DNA of 64,000 nt from positions 191,983 to 255,982 of the forward strand of contig NZ_FOHW01000003.1 of the NCBI RefSeq assembly GCF_900111735.1. The letters run 5' to 3'. The notes under the pieces are model-generated. The model saw only the letters and a list, made by a program, of their open reading frames with translations, ran no database searches and was not told the origin of the DNA. Positions 37,965 to 46,188 of the stretch are shown here, in pieces. This DNA comes from Pseudomonas graminis (GTDB lineage: Bacteria; Pseudomonadota; Gammaproteobacteria; Pseudomonadales; Pseudomonadaceae). The position numbers and the translations under genes are program-made. Each line of letters begins with the position of its first letter. Within the stretch, counting starts at the first letter, position 1.

Positions 37965-40673
37965 GTGGCGTCCAACCTGGAAAAAGCCCTCGCCCTGCCG
38001 TGGGAACCGCTGTTCAAAACGCAATCCGTCGAGCGGGGTCTGGAGTACGCGCGGCAGCAGCGCGTGATGCTCGAACACTTGAGCGGAGATGTCGTGCGCA
38101 CGGTTTGCCGGGGCTCAAGCCTGGAGGTCTACACCCAGACGCTGTTGTTCAAGGACCCGGAGCGCACGCGCAACTTCATTGTCGGCAAATGCACCTGCCC
38201 GGTCAGAAACAACTGCAAGCACTGTGCGGCGGCGCTGTTCTTTTTGCAGGACCCGGAAAACAGCCCCGGCATTCTCGCTGCGGTCGACGGCGAATCGGTT
38301 GCCCGCAGGCCGAAAGTCGTCGAGCAAAAACCCAAGTTGCCCGAGCGCCTGGAAAAGAACATCAAACCCGAGCCACGGCTGATACTCGCCAGCTTCGAAT
38401 ACAGCGCCTACGAGCCCCGTAACGGCAAGATGCAGCGGCACATCCAGCACCGCGCGGCCCTGGCGTTCCGCTACCGGGAATCCTATGTGTCCGGTGTGCC
38501 CGCCCCCGGCCGTGGCGGCGACATCCTCTGGCACCTGCCGGACGAAATATTGCGCACGCGCCGCCATCCGGAGCGTGAAGGCGAGTACCGCAAGCAGCTG
38601 CAGGAGCTGGGCTTTCGCATCGCCACCCGGCAGAGCAAGGCGCTGCCGGACAGTGCCGGCGAGATGTTCGAACTGGCCACCGACAAGGCCTGGCTGAGCT
38701 TCATTCTCGACGAGTTGCCCCGGCTGCGCGCCGAAGGCTGGCAGATCGAAATGAGCGAAGACTTCGGCTTCGACGTCACGCCGGTGGACGACTGGTATGC
38801 CGTGGTCGACGACGAGCCTGAGCGGGACTGGTTCGATCTGGAGCTGGGGATCATCGTCAACGGCGAGCGGCTGAGCCTGCTGCCGATCCTGATCAACCTG
38901 CTGCGCACGCACCCGGAATTGATGACCGCCAGCGGCATCGCCAAGCGTCGGGACGACGAGCAGTTGCTGGTTCAGCTCAACCATTTCACCCAGCGCGGCG
39001 GCGTGCCGATTCAGGTGGCGCTGCCTTATGGGCGGCTGAAACCGGTGCTGGCGACCCTGGGCGATTTCTACTGGCGCGAGGACGGCAACAACGCCATTCG
39101 CCTGAACACCGCCGATGCTGCACGGCTGCGGCAGCTGGATGACCTGCCGCTGGTGTGGCAGGGCGGCGACCGGCTGCGGCAGTTCTCCGAACGACTGGTG
39201 AACATCAAGGATGTGCGCGGCGAGGTGCCGGTAGGCCTGAATGCGACGTTGCGGCCTTATCAGCTGGAAGGCCTGAGCTGGATGCAAGCGTTGCGCGAGC
39301 TGGAGGTCGGCGGCGTGCTCGCCGATGACATGGGCCTGGGCAAGACCCTGCAAACCCTGGCGCACCTGCTGCTGGAGAAACAGGCCGGGCGTCTCGACCG
39401 GCCGGCGCTGGTGGTGATGCCCACCAGCCTGATCCCCAACTGGGTGGATGAGGCGAAGCACTTCACGCCGCAACTGAAGGTGCTGGCGTTGTTTGGCACC
39501 CAGCGGCATCAGGATTTCAAGCGCCTGCAGGATTACGACCTGATCCTGACCACCTACGCCCTGCTGCCCCGTGATGTCGAGGTGCTCAGCCAGCAACTGC
39601 TGCATGTGCTGGTGCTCGATGAAGCGCAATACATCAAGAACCCCAACAGCAAAGCGGCGCAGGCCGCGCGTCAGTTGAATGCCCGCCAGCGTCTGTGCCT
39701 GAGCGGCACGCCGCTGGAAAACCACCTGGGCGAGCTGTGGTCGCTGTTCCATTTCCTGATGCCCGGCTGGCTGGGGGATGCCAAGCAGTTCAACAGCAAT
39801 TACCGCACGCCGATCGAGAAGTTCGGCAATGAGCAGCGCCTGGAGCACCTCAACGCGCGGATCAAGCCGTTCCTGCTGCGCCGGACCAAGGAACAGGTTG
39901 CCACCGAGCTGCCGCCGAAGACCGAGATCGTCCATTGGGTCGAACTCAACGACACCCAGCGCGATGTGTACGAGACCATGCGTCTGGCGATGGACAAGAA
40001 GGTGCGCGACGAGATCACCCGCAAAGGCGTGGGGCGCAGTCAGATCATCATTCTTGAAGCGTTGCTCAAGCTGCGTCAGGTTTGCTGTGATCTGCGGCTG
40101 GTGAACAGTGCGCCGGTCAATCCGCGGCAGTCGAGTTCGGCCAAGCTCGACAGTCTGATGGAGATGCTGGAGGAGTTGTTTGCGGAGAATCGCAAAATTC
40201 TGTTGTTCTCGCAGTTCACGTCGATGCTGGAGTTGATCGAGGCGGAGTTGAAGCAGCGCGGGATCGCGTATTCGCTGTTGACGGGGAAGACCAAGGATCG
40301 GCGGGTGCCGGTGCAGGATTTCCAGAGCGGCAAGCATTCGATTTTTCTGATCAGTTTGAAGGCAGGCGGCACGGGGTTGAATCTGACGGCGGCCGATACG
40401 GTGATTCACTACGATCCGTGGTGGAACCCTGCGGCGGAGAATCAGGCGACGGATCGAGCGTATCGGATTGGTCAGGATAAGCCGGTGTTCGTTTACAAGA
40501 TGATTGCTCGGGGGACGGTGGAGGAGAAGATTCAGCATTTGCAGCAGGAGAAGGCGGCGCTGGCGGCGGGTGTGCTGGATGGGCGCAAGGCCGGGGACTG
40601 GAAGTTGCAGGATGAGGATATTGCGGCGTTGTTTGCGCCGTTGCCGGTGGTGGCCAAAAAGGTGAAGCGATAA
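37965..40673 (+). CDS. SWIM zinc-finger SNF2-family helicase
   Basis: A 902-residue translocase. An N-terminal SWIM zinc finger is at CTCPVRNNCKHCAAALFF (about residues 72-89). The SNF2 motor in the C-terminal half has Walker A ADDMGLGKTLQTL, motif II LDEAQYIKN, SGTPLENHLGELWSLF (motif III), LFSQFTSMLELIEAEL and QATDRAYRIGQ (motif VI). It starts with a GTG 13 bases after csiV. Such proteins remodel protein-DNA complexes in repair. It is convergent with a FAN1-like nuclease gene, suggesting a shared role in crosslink repair; that link is inference. Confidence 0.92.
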   Translation: MASNLEKALALPWEPLFKTQSVERGLEYARQQRVMLEHLSGDVVRTVCRGSSLEVYTQTLLFKDPERTRNFIVGKCTCPVRNNCKHCAAALFFLQDPENSPGILAAVDGESVARRPKVVEQKPKLPERLEKNIKPEPRLILASFEYSAYEPRNGKMQRHIQHRAALAFRYRESYVSGVPAPGRGGDILWHLPDEILRTRRHPEREGEYRKQLQELGFRIATRQSKALPDSAGEMFELATDKAWLSFILDELPRLRAEGWQIEMSEDFGFDVTPVDDWYAVVDDEPERDWFDLELGIIVNGERLSLLPILINLLRTHPELMTASGIAKRRDDEQLLVQLNHFTQRGGVPIQVALPYGRLKPVLATLGDFYWREDGNNAIRLNTADAARLRQLDDLPLVWQGGDRLRQFSERLVNIKDVRGEVPVGLNATLRPYQLEGLSWMQALRELEVGGVLADDMGLGKTLQTLAHLLLEKQAGRLDRPALVVMPTSLIPNWVDEAKHFTPQLKVLALFGTQRHQDFKRLQDYDLILTTYALLPRDVEVLSQQLLHVLVLDEAQYIKNPNSKAAQAARQLNARQRLCLSGTPLENHLGELWSLFHFLMPGWLGDAKQFNSNYRTPIEKFGNEQRLEHLNARIKPFLLRRTKEQVATELPPKTEIVHWVELNDTQRDVYETMRLAMDKKVRDEITRKGVGRSQIIILEALLKLRQVCCDLRLVNSAPVNPRQSSSAKLDSLMEMLEELFAENRKILLFSQFTSMLELIEAELKQRGIAYSLLTGKTKDRRVPVQDFQSGKHSIFLISLKAGGTGLNLTAADTVIHYDPWWNPAAENQATDRAYRIGQDKPVFVYKMIARGTVEEKIQHLQQEKAALAAGVLDGRKAGDWKLQDEDIAALFAPLPVVAKKVKR

Positions 40674-40719
40674 GGCGGGTTTGTTTTTAGGATCAAGATC
40701 AAGATCCTTAAGATCACAA

Positions 40720-41013
40720 GCGTCTGCCTGGGGGCAGACTGTTTCGCCTTCGGCGAGTTACTTGGAAAAGCACCCCAAGTAACCAAGGGTGCTTGCTCCT
40801 GGTTTGGCCCGACTTCGTCGGGTTCCCTCACTCCGACGACGCTCCGTGGGCCCGCGCCGAACGGACATCCATGTCCTAACGGCGCTCTCGCCGCATCCAT
40901 GCGGCTCGGCCCACTCCGCGTCGTCTGCGTTCGGCCTGCACCCAAGTCGCGATTGGCGGTGTCTGAACTTTTTGTGTTTGAAGAGCAAAAGCAGAGCAAA
41001 AGCAGAGCAAAAG
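40720..41013. repeat. Structured dispersed repeat, copy A
   Basis: A 294-bp element with a diverged partner at 48734-49030. Helices seen: GTCTGCC/GGCAGAC (40722-40739), CGCC/GGCG (40745-40755), GTTACTTGG/CCAAGTAAC (40757-40783), and a branched part closed by GACGACGC/GCGTCGTC (40835-40842, 40918-40925) and GTGGGCC/GGCCCAC (40846-40852, 40908-40914) with matching TCC bulges. Inside are GCGCCG/CGGCGC (40854-40859, 40880-40885) capped by GGACAT/ATGTCC, and GCCGCAT/ATGCGGC (40890-40905). Covariation with copy B supports the helices. Function unknown; orientation of any transcript unknown. Confidence 0.8.
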
Positions 41014-41186
41014 CTTCCCGGCTGAAGCCGGTCCTACAGGGGATACCGGGTGCTGATAGTGGGACCGGCTTTAACCGGGAAGGGGCCGGTGCAGGCGCCA
41101 TCAATTCTCTGATCGTGCCCACGCTCCGCGTGGGTATGCATCCCGGGACGCTCCGCGTCCATTCCCGGCTGAAGCCGGTCCTACTG
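41014..41186. repeat. REP pair, TCC-loop hairpins and a further REP unit
   Basis: REP units with core CCCGGCTGAAGCCGG at 41014-41037 (direct), about 41060-41085 (inverted) and 41164-41186 (direct). Between them are two small hairpins, CCCACGC tcc GCGTGGG (near 41116-41132) and GGACGC tcc GCGTCC (near 41146-41160). Confidence 0.85.
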
Positions 41187-41195
41187 GTGTTTAAA

Positions 41196-41242
41196 GGGGA
41201 CTGATTTATTTACACCGCTTCACCGTAAATTAATCTGTCCCC
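41196..41242. repeat. Long imperfect hairpin with GGGGAC ends
   Basis: Arms GGGGAC-GATT-ATTTAC (41196-41213) and GTAAAT-AATC-GTCCCC (41225-41242) pair over 16 of 18 positions, the exceptions being two T-T mismatches, with an 11-base loop. It lies 18 bases past the FAN1 stop (minus strand) and may act as a transcript end or be a remnant of a transposase-recognised palindrome. Confidence 0.8.
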
Positions 41243-41260
41243 GCGTCAGCCAATCCCAGC

Positions 41261-42937
41261 TCACCCCACCGCCCGCACTTCTTCTTCTTCTTCTTCTTCT
41301 TCCGCCCATTTCACATAGCACACCACCACCGGCATTTCGTGTTCGGCGCAGAAGTCGATCCAGCGCAGTTGGTTGTCTTGCAGGCGATCGCCGGGGCCTT
41401 TGACTTCGATCATTCGGTAGCGGCGTTGTTCGGGGTAGAACTGGATGAGGTCGGGCATGCCGGTGCGGTTGGCTTTGATGTCTTGCAGCAGGCGTCGGAA
41501 CCAGCGTTTGAGGTGCTGCGCCGGCAGGCAGTGGAGCGCTTGATCCAGCAGCTCCGGGGTCAGGGTGCCCCAGAAAACGAAGGGCGATTGCAGGCCGAAT
41601 TTGCTGGCGTAGGTGTCGCGAATCACCGCTTCGTAGCGCTGGTCATCGAGCTGCGCCAGGCATTCGTCGAACAGGGTTGCGCGGCGCTGGTAGAAGTCCG
41701 GGCTGTAGAGGTCGCTCGGTGCGCTGTGGAAGGGGTGGAAAAACGCCCCCGGCAGCGGCGCAAAGATCGCCCGCCAGCACAGCAGGCCGAACAGCGAATT
41801 GACCAGGGCGTTTTCGACGTAATGCACCTCGCTGCCCTCTTCCGCCAAGTGCTGCTGAATCAGCCGTTCGACGCTGTGATCGGGCAGTGGCAGCACGCTC
41901 AGGTCGAGCCGGCTAACCGTCCGTTTCATCCTCTTCTGCACGCTGCCCTCGCCCAGCTTGCGCTTGAGACGCGGCTGGATGCGCACCAGGTGTTGGGTTT
42001 CTTCATCGTTTTCCGGCGCCGATTGCGCTTCCAGCAACAACGTCATGGCTTCGAGGAATTGCTCGCTACGTTCGAGCACGCGAATCCTGCGCACACGGGC
42101 GCCGGGGTAGCTGGACTGCGCGTAGACGCTCAATGCCAGCGGCCAGTCCTGTTCGCGTTCGGCCTGCTGACCGATCTTGAACAACAACTTGGCGCGACGC
42201 ATGGCCAGCCAGGGATTATCGGTCTCGACGGCCAGCGCCTGCGGCGCCAGGTCGGCCAGTGCCATGCCGTCGTCCAGCGCCTGTCGGCAGGTGTGCAGGT
42301 GCAGGCAGATGTCGATGTCGGCGCGCTGGTTGATGCCACGGGATTCGACGGAAAATTCGACTTTTTCATAGCGATAGATGCCCAGGTCCGCCAGCACGAA
42401 CTCCGACCACTCCTGGTACAGGTTGCCGAAGTACAACAAGCGAAGCCGGTCGCACAACGGCATCACCTGGAGGGCGAAGATCACTTCTTCGAACCCGGCA
42501 AACCAGTGTTCCAGCCGCTGGGGCGATTCGTATATCGGCAGCAGGCGCTGCAAGAGGTCGGATTTTTTCTCCGCAATTTTGACGCCGTGGGCCTTGAAAC
42601 ACTGGCCCAGCTCGTCCTTGCGCAGCAACGCGAACAGCGCGTGAAGGTCCAGATGGGGCTGGCCGTCCACCCAGCCTGATTCCAGCAGCGGCGCGGCAGC
42701 CAACCGGACATCGCCAATTTCTGCGTAATCCAGCTTGCTGGCGCGAAACAGCGTGCCCTTGCGCATGACCATGCGCACCAGTAAGGCCTGTGCAGGTTGC
42801 GGCAGTTGGGCAAAGTCGTCGATAAAACGCCGCTCGTCTTCATCGAGCAGGTCGTCGTAGCGCTGGGCGATCCAGTTCAGCACCTGGCGGAAGTTTTCCA
42901 GGTAATAAAACGGATTGTCGAGGGGGGAAAGGCTCAC
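41261..42937 (-). CDS. FAN1-like VRR-NUC structure-specific nuclease
   Basis: A protein of about 558 residues like bacterial FAN1, which cuts branched DNA and unhooks interstrand crosslinks. The VRR-NUC motif is near the C-terminus: GMPDLIQFYPEQRRYRMIEVKGPGD followed by LQDNQLRWIDF (Asp, Glu and Lys of the PD-(D/E)xK site). A SAP-like part (FKAHGVKIAEKKSDLLQRLL) and TPR-like helices precede it. The frame is open to 43117, overlapping the divergent gene; the GTG at 42937 (VSLSPLDNPFYYL) gives the family length. The tail has eight glutamates in a row, encoded by a trinucleotide repeat (41278-41302). Confidence 0.9.
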   Translation of the reverse strand: MSLSPLDNPFYYLENFRQVLNWIAQRYDDLLDEDERRFIDDFAQLPQPAQALLVRMVMRKGTLFRASKLDYAEIGDVRLAAAPLLESGWVDGQPHLDLHALFALLRKDELGQCFKAHGVKIAEKKSDLLQRLLPIYESPQRLEHWFAGFEEVIFALQVMPLCDRLRLLYFGNLYQEWSEFVLADLGIYRYEKVEFSVESRGINQRADIDICLHLHTCRQALDDGMALADLAPQALAVETDNPWLAMRRAKLLFKIGQQAEREQDWPLALSVYAQSSYPGARVRRIRVLERSEQFLEAMTLLLEAQSAPENDEETQHLVRIQPRLKRKLGEGSVQKRMKRTVSRLDLSVLPLPDHSVERLIQQHLAEEGSEVHYVENALVNSLFGLLCWRAIFAPLPGAFFHPFHSAPSDLYSPDFYQRRATLFDECLAQLDDQRYEAVIRDTYASKFGLQSPFVFWGTLTPELLDQALHCLPAQHLKRWFRRLLQDIKANRTGMPDLIQFYPEQRRYRMIEVKGPGDRLQDNQLRWIDFCAEHEMPVVVCYVKWAEEEEEEEEVRAVG

Positions 42938-43100
42938 GGCGAGGTCACGTAAAGGCTGACGGGAGAGCGTGAGGATACTGGTTATCCGTACAGATTCCAG
43001 CCCTGACTGCTGTAGGATGGCGGCGGCCCGATCAACGGCGCGGACCAAAGGGCGCTGCGCACCCGCTACACTCCCTCCACGCACTTTCAAGGAGATCGCC

Positions 43101-43604
43101 ATGCCTTCCGCCGGCAAACCCCTCGTTTATCTCGCGGGGTTCGACGTGTTTCGCGCCGACGCTATCGATCACGGCCGCGCGTTGAAAGCCCTTTGCGATC
43201 AGCACGGTCTCGAGGGGCTGTACCCTTTTGACAACGAAGTGCCGCAAGGGCTGATGCCTGAAGAAGCCGCCGCCGTCATTTGCAACGCCAATATCGAGAT
43301 GATCAAAGCCTGCGACGCGGTGCTGGCCAATCTCAATCCGTTTCGCGGCGCCGAGCCGGATTCAGGTACGGCCTTCGAAGTGGGCATGGCCGTTGCGCTG
43401 GGCAAGCCGGTATGGGCGTATTTCGCGGCGAATGGCTCGTTGCGCGAGCAGATCGCCCATGACGCGGCGGGCTTCGACGCGCAGGGGTTTCAGGTGGAAG
43501 ATTTCGGCCTGCCGCGCAATTTGATGCTGGCGTGTACCTGGGCCGGCAGCAGCGAGACGGCCGAAGAAGCGATTGAGTCGCTGGCTGCGCATCTCGCTGA
43601 CTGA
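43101..43604 (+). CDS. Nucleoside 2-deoxyribosyltransferase family protein
   Basis: A 167-residue Rossmann-like cytoplasmic enzyme. KPLVYLAGFDVFRADA is the substrate-loop start, ACDAVLANLNPFRGAEPDSG and TAFEVGMAVALGKPVWAY carry the catalytic glutamate. Family members transfer deoxyribose between bases or hydrolyse deoxynucleotide glycosidic bonds in salvage. AAGGAG lies six bases ahead of the ATG at 43101, so the longer frame from 42969 is rejected. It is divergent from the FAN1 gene. Confidence 0.9.
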   Translation: MPSAGKPLVYLAGFDVFRADAIDHGRALKALCDQHGLEGLYPFDNEVPQGLMPEEAAAVICNANIEMIKACDAVLANLNPFRGAEPDSGTAFEVGMAVALGKPVWAYFAANGSLREQIAHDAAGFDAQGFQVEDFGLPRNLMLACTWAGSSETAEEAIESLAAHLAD

Positions 43605-43693
43605 ACCCATACCCCGGTCGCTCCTGCAGGTTATCTGACGGCAGATCCATCTGCAGTGTCGTCATCAAGGTCAGCGATCGCCAACGCCCTCGC

Positions 43694-43915
43694 CTATTCC
43701 AGATTCGACGAACTGATGTCCAGCTTGTCAGCGTCGGCAAACCCGTCCAGGTCCAGGTCGCTCAGATCAAGCTCCGCCTCCGGGTCGCGATCCTCGTCGG
43801 AATCGGCATCGTTGAGGGGCGACTGATCGCCGCCAAAATGCTCGCCCTCATGGGCAAACCAGGCCATTGCATGGGTGTCCGGCTGGCTTGTCTGTACCTG
43901 CATCAGTAGCTGCAT
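43694..43915 (-). CDS. Small acidic hypothetical protein
   Basis: A 73-residue strongly acidic protein (MQLLMQVQTSQPDTHAMAWF, then a tract rich in Asp and Glu such as DADSDEDRDPEAELDLSDLD). No family is recognised. The frame is open upstream to 44011, but the ATG at 43913-43915 follows a GGAGCG-like site and avoids overlap with the LysR gene. It could be a genuine conserved small protein; the coding evidence is modest. Confidence 0.5.
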   Translation of the reverse strand: MQLLMQVQTSQPDTHAMAWFAHEGEHFGGDQSPLNDADSDEDRDPEAELDLSDLDLDGFADADKLDISSSNLE

Positions 43916-43979
43916 CGTTGACGCTCCGTGATTGAATGTCGTTAAGCAGGCTAACCCACCCGGCGGGGTAAAGCACAGG

Positions 43980-44882
43980 TCAGGACAAATTGAGGAAAGA
44001 CCCGCCGTCATCGCGCAGCATCTGCACCATGGCGTGGGCGGCTGGGGACAGATAGCCCTCGCGGCGCAGCATGACGCAAAGGGTCCGCGTCATCGTGGTC
44101 TGTTCCAGTTGCACCTCGCGCAGGTCCTGCATGTTTTTGCCGAACTCCAGCGTCTCCCGGGCGATGAAACTCAGCAGGCTGGTCTGGGCGATCAGTCGCG
44201 GCAAGAGGGAAATCGAGTTGGACTCGATCTGCACGTCCGGCAGCGGCAGGTCGTGGCGGGCGAAGGCGTCGTCGACCCAGATGCGCGAAGACACCCCGGA
44301 CGGCGGCAGCACCCAGCGATAGCGACACAAGTCGCGCATCTGGAATGGCGCTTTGAAAATCGGATGATTGCGGCTGGCGATCACCACCGCTTCGTCGGTA
44401 AGGATCGGGTAAAAGGTGAACTCCTCTTCGGCACCGCGCTGGGCGCAAATGATCATGTCCAGGTGCCCGGAGCGCAGCTGCTCGCGCAGCATGTCGTCCT
44501 GACCGATCACCAGCTTGAGCGTCACCTGCGGCGAGCGTTTGAGCAGCGCGCTGGTCAGTTCGGGCAGCAGGTACTCGGCCATGGTCGCCGCACAGCCCAG
44601 GCGGATATCCCCTACCGCGCCGCTGGCGAAATCACGCACCTCGCGCTGGGTCTGGGCGATGCTTTGCTGCAACACCTTGCCCCGCGCCTGGAGCAGTTCG
44701 CCGACCGGCGTGAGCTTGATTCTGCGACCGTCGCGCTGGAACAGCTTGGTGCCGAAGGACTCCTCCAGCCGCTGGATGCTTTTGGTCAGCGCCGGCTGAC
44801 TGCGATTAAGCTTTTCCGCCGCGCGCCCCAGATGACCGAGCTCGGCGATGGTTTCGAAGTAGGTCAGGTCACGCAGGTCCAT
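43980..44882 (-). CDS. LysR-type transcriptional regulator
   Basis: A 300-residue regulator. The winged helix-turn-helix is at residues about 3-60 (YFETIAELGHLGRAAEKLNR, then SQPALTKSIQRLEE). The effector domain follows, with GDIRLGCAATMAEYLLPEL at its start. It is divergent from the AbrB-type transporter gene with 101 bp between starts and a LysR-type dyad there, so it probably controls that gene. The effector is unknown. Confidence 0.93.
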   Translation of the reverse strand: MDLRDLTYFETIAELGHLGRAAEKLNRSQPALTKSIQRLEESFGTKLFQRDGRRIKLTPVGELLQARGKVLQQSIAQTQREVRDFASGAVGDIRLGCAATMAEYLLPELTSALLKRSPQVTLKLVIGQDDMLREQLRSGHLDMIICAQRGAEEEFTFYPILTDEAVVIASRNHPIFKAPFQMRDLCRYRWVLPPSGVSSRIWVDDAFARHDLPLPDVQIESNSISLLPRLIAQTSLLSFIARETLEFGKNMQDLREVQLEQTTMTRTLCVMLRREGYLSPAAHAMVQMLRDDGGSFLNLS

Positions 44883-44895
44883 ATATCAACCAAAG

Positions 44896-44912
44896 TTATC
44901 AATTCATGATTA
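44896..44912. promoter_or_regulatory. LysR-type dyad between the regulator and transporter genes
   Basis: TTATCA (44896-44901), five bases, TGATTA (44907-44912): a near-perfect inverted repeat containing the T-N11-A pattern bound by LysR proteins, 14 bases upstream of the regulator start codon. Confidence 0.55.
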
Positions 44913-44983
44913 TTAGAAAATAGACTTGATCGATTGCGCTGTCGATACTGGGCGTCATTGGAAGACACCTATCAGGAAAGCCA

Positions 44984-46081
44984 ATGCTCTGGAGATCCGC
45001 GTTGCCCCGTCCCGCCTCGTTCGCCCTCGCCCACCAGCACCCGCTGACCCAATGGTTGCTGCTCATCCTCATGGCTGGTAGCGCCGGCCAACTGTTCAAA
45101 TACTTCCACATCCCCGCGGCACTGTTTCTCGGTCCCATGCTGGTGGCCATCGGCTTCGGGGTCGCCGGTGCCAGCGTTCGCCTGAACAAGCAGGTGTTCC
45201 GCCTGGGTCAGGGCACGGTCGGCGTGCTGGTCGCCCACTCCATGACCGTCGGCGTGTTGCTCGCGGCGATGCAGTCGTGGCACGTGATGGTCTTCGCCAC
45301 CCTGCTCACGGTCGCGTTGAGCGCGGTGGTCGGCATCGCCATGGCGCGCTGGGGTGGCATTCAGAGCAGCACGGCGGCGTGGGGGACCTCACCGGGGGCG
45401 GCCTCGGCGATGGTTGCGATGTCCGAAGATTACGGCGCCGACTCCCGGGTGGTTGCCACCATGCAATACGTGCGAGTGGTCTGCGTGGTAATGGTTGGTG
45501 CGCTGGTCAGTCGGCTGATCGGCGCCGATGCCGGGGGTTCCGATGCCCACAGTACGGACGCGCTGCTGCACGGGATGAATCTGCTCAATCTGGGGCTGAG
45601 CCTGCTGGTGATCGGGGTCGGCGTGATGCTCGGCAGTCGCTTGCCGGCCGGGGCATTGCTGGTGCCTTTGCTGCTAGGCGGCGCGTTGCAATTGAGCGGC
45701 GTGCTGCAGATCACCCTGCCCACCTGGGTGCTGGCGATTGCCTACGGCGCGATCGGCAGTTACATCGGTTTGCGCTTCGACCGCGTGACCATCGCCTACG
45801 TCTGGCGGCGGCTGCCCGCGATGATTGCCGGGGCGCTGGTGCTGATTCTGCTCTGCGCGCTGTCGGCCTGGGGCATCTCTGAAATCATGGGCAAGGATTT
45901 TCTCTCGGTGTACCTGGCCACCAGCCCCGGGGGCCTTGATGCGATGGCGATCATTGCCATCGATACCCATTCGGACGTCGGCTTCGTGTTGGCGATGCAG
46001 ACGCTGCGATTGTTCGCTGTGATTGTGACCGGCGCGTACATCGCCCGGCAGGTGATTCGCGTCTCGCACCGCTTTGCCTGA
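44984..46081 (+). CDS. AbrB-family membrane transporter
   Basis: A 365-residue membrane protein with two related halves of about five helices each (for example AALFLGPMLVAIGFGVAGAS in the first and FLSVYLATSPGGLDAMAIIA in the second). This is the AidB/AbrB (so-called ammonia monooxygenase-like) family of putative transporters, substrate unknown. The motif AAWGTSPGAASAMVAMSEDYGAD marks the family. It is divergent from the LysR gene, which probably regulates it. Start at 44984 follows AGGAAAG. Confidence 0.88.
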   Translation: MLWRSALPRPASFALAHQHPLTQWLLLILMAGSAGQLFKYFHIPAALFLGPMLVAIGFGVAGASVRLNKQVFRLGQGTVGVLVAHSMTVGVLLAAMQSWHVMVFATLLTVALSAVVGIAMARWGGIQSSTAAWGTSPGAASAMVAMSEDYGADSRVVATMQYVRVVCVVMVGALVSRLIGADAGGSDAHSTDALLHGMNLLNLGLSLLVIGVGVMLGSRLPAGALLVPLLLGGALQLSGVLQITLPTWVLAIAYGAIGSYIGLRFDRVTIAYVWRRLPAMIAGALVLILLCALSAWGISEIMGKDFLSVYLATSPGGLDAMAIIAIDTHSDVGFVLAMQTLRLFAVIVTGAYIARQVIRVSHRFA

Positions 46082-46188
46082 ATCGGAGAAGCCGGCTGAT
46101 CGTAGCGAAAGGCAGCGGCGCGCACGCCGATGGAATCTTCAGCGATCCGGCGACCTCCAACGCTTCACACTCACTGGAGGCGGACGCC

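Larger units (their letters stand above)
40674..41260. other. Repeat-filled gap between the helicase and FAN1 genes
   Basis: The 587 bp hold, in order, a structured repeat (40720-41013), an inverted REP pair (41014-41091), tandem TCC-loop hairpins (41108-41160), one more REP unit (41164-41186) and a long hairpin (41196-41242). No protein-coding content is credible. Confidence 0.85.

Noticed and set aside
38115..40538. An 807-codon minus-strand open frame
   Set aside because: Antisense to the SNF2 helicase gene; composition (Arg/Gln/His/Leu-rich) is that of a shadow frame.
40720..41013. Structured repeat as a tRNA or known riboswitch
   Set aside because: No cloverleaf, anticodon or CCA end is present, it is not in front of a metabolic gene in sense orientation at 41 kb, and I could not match a known riboswitch core.
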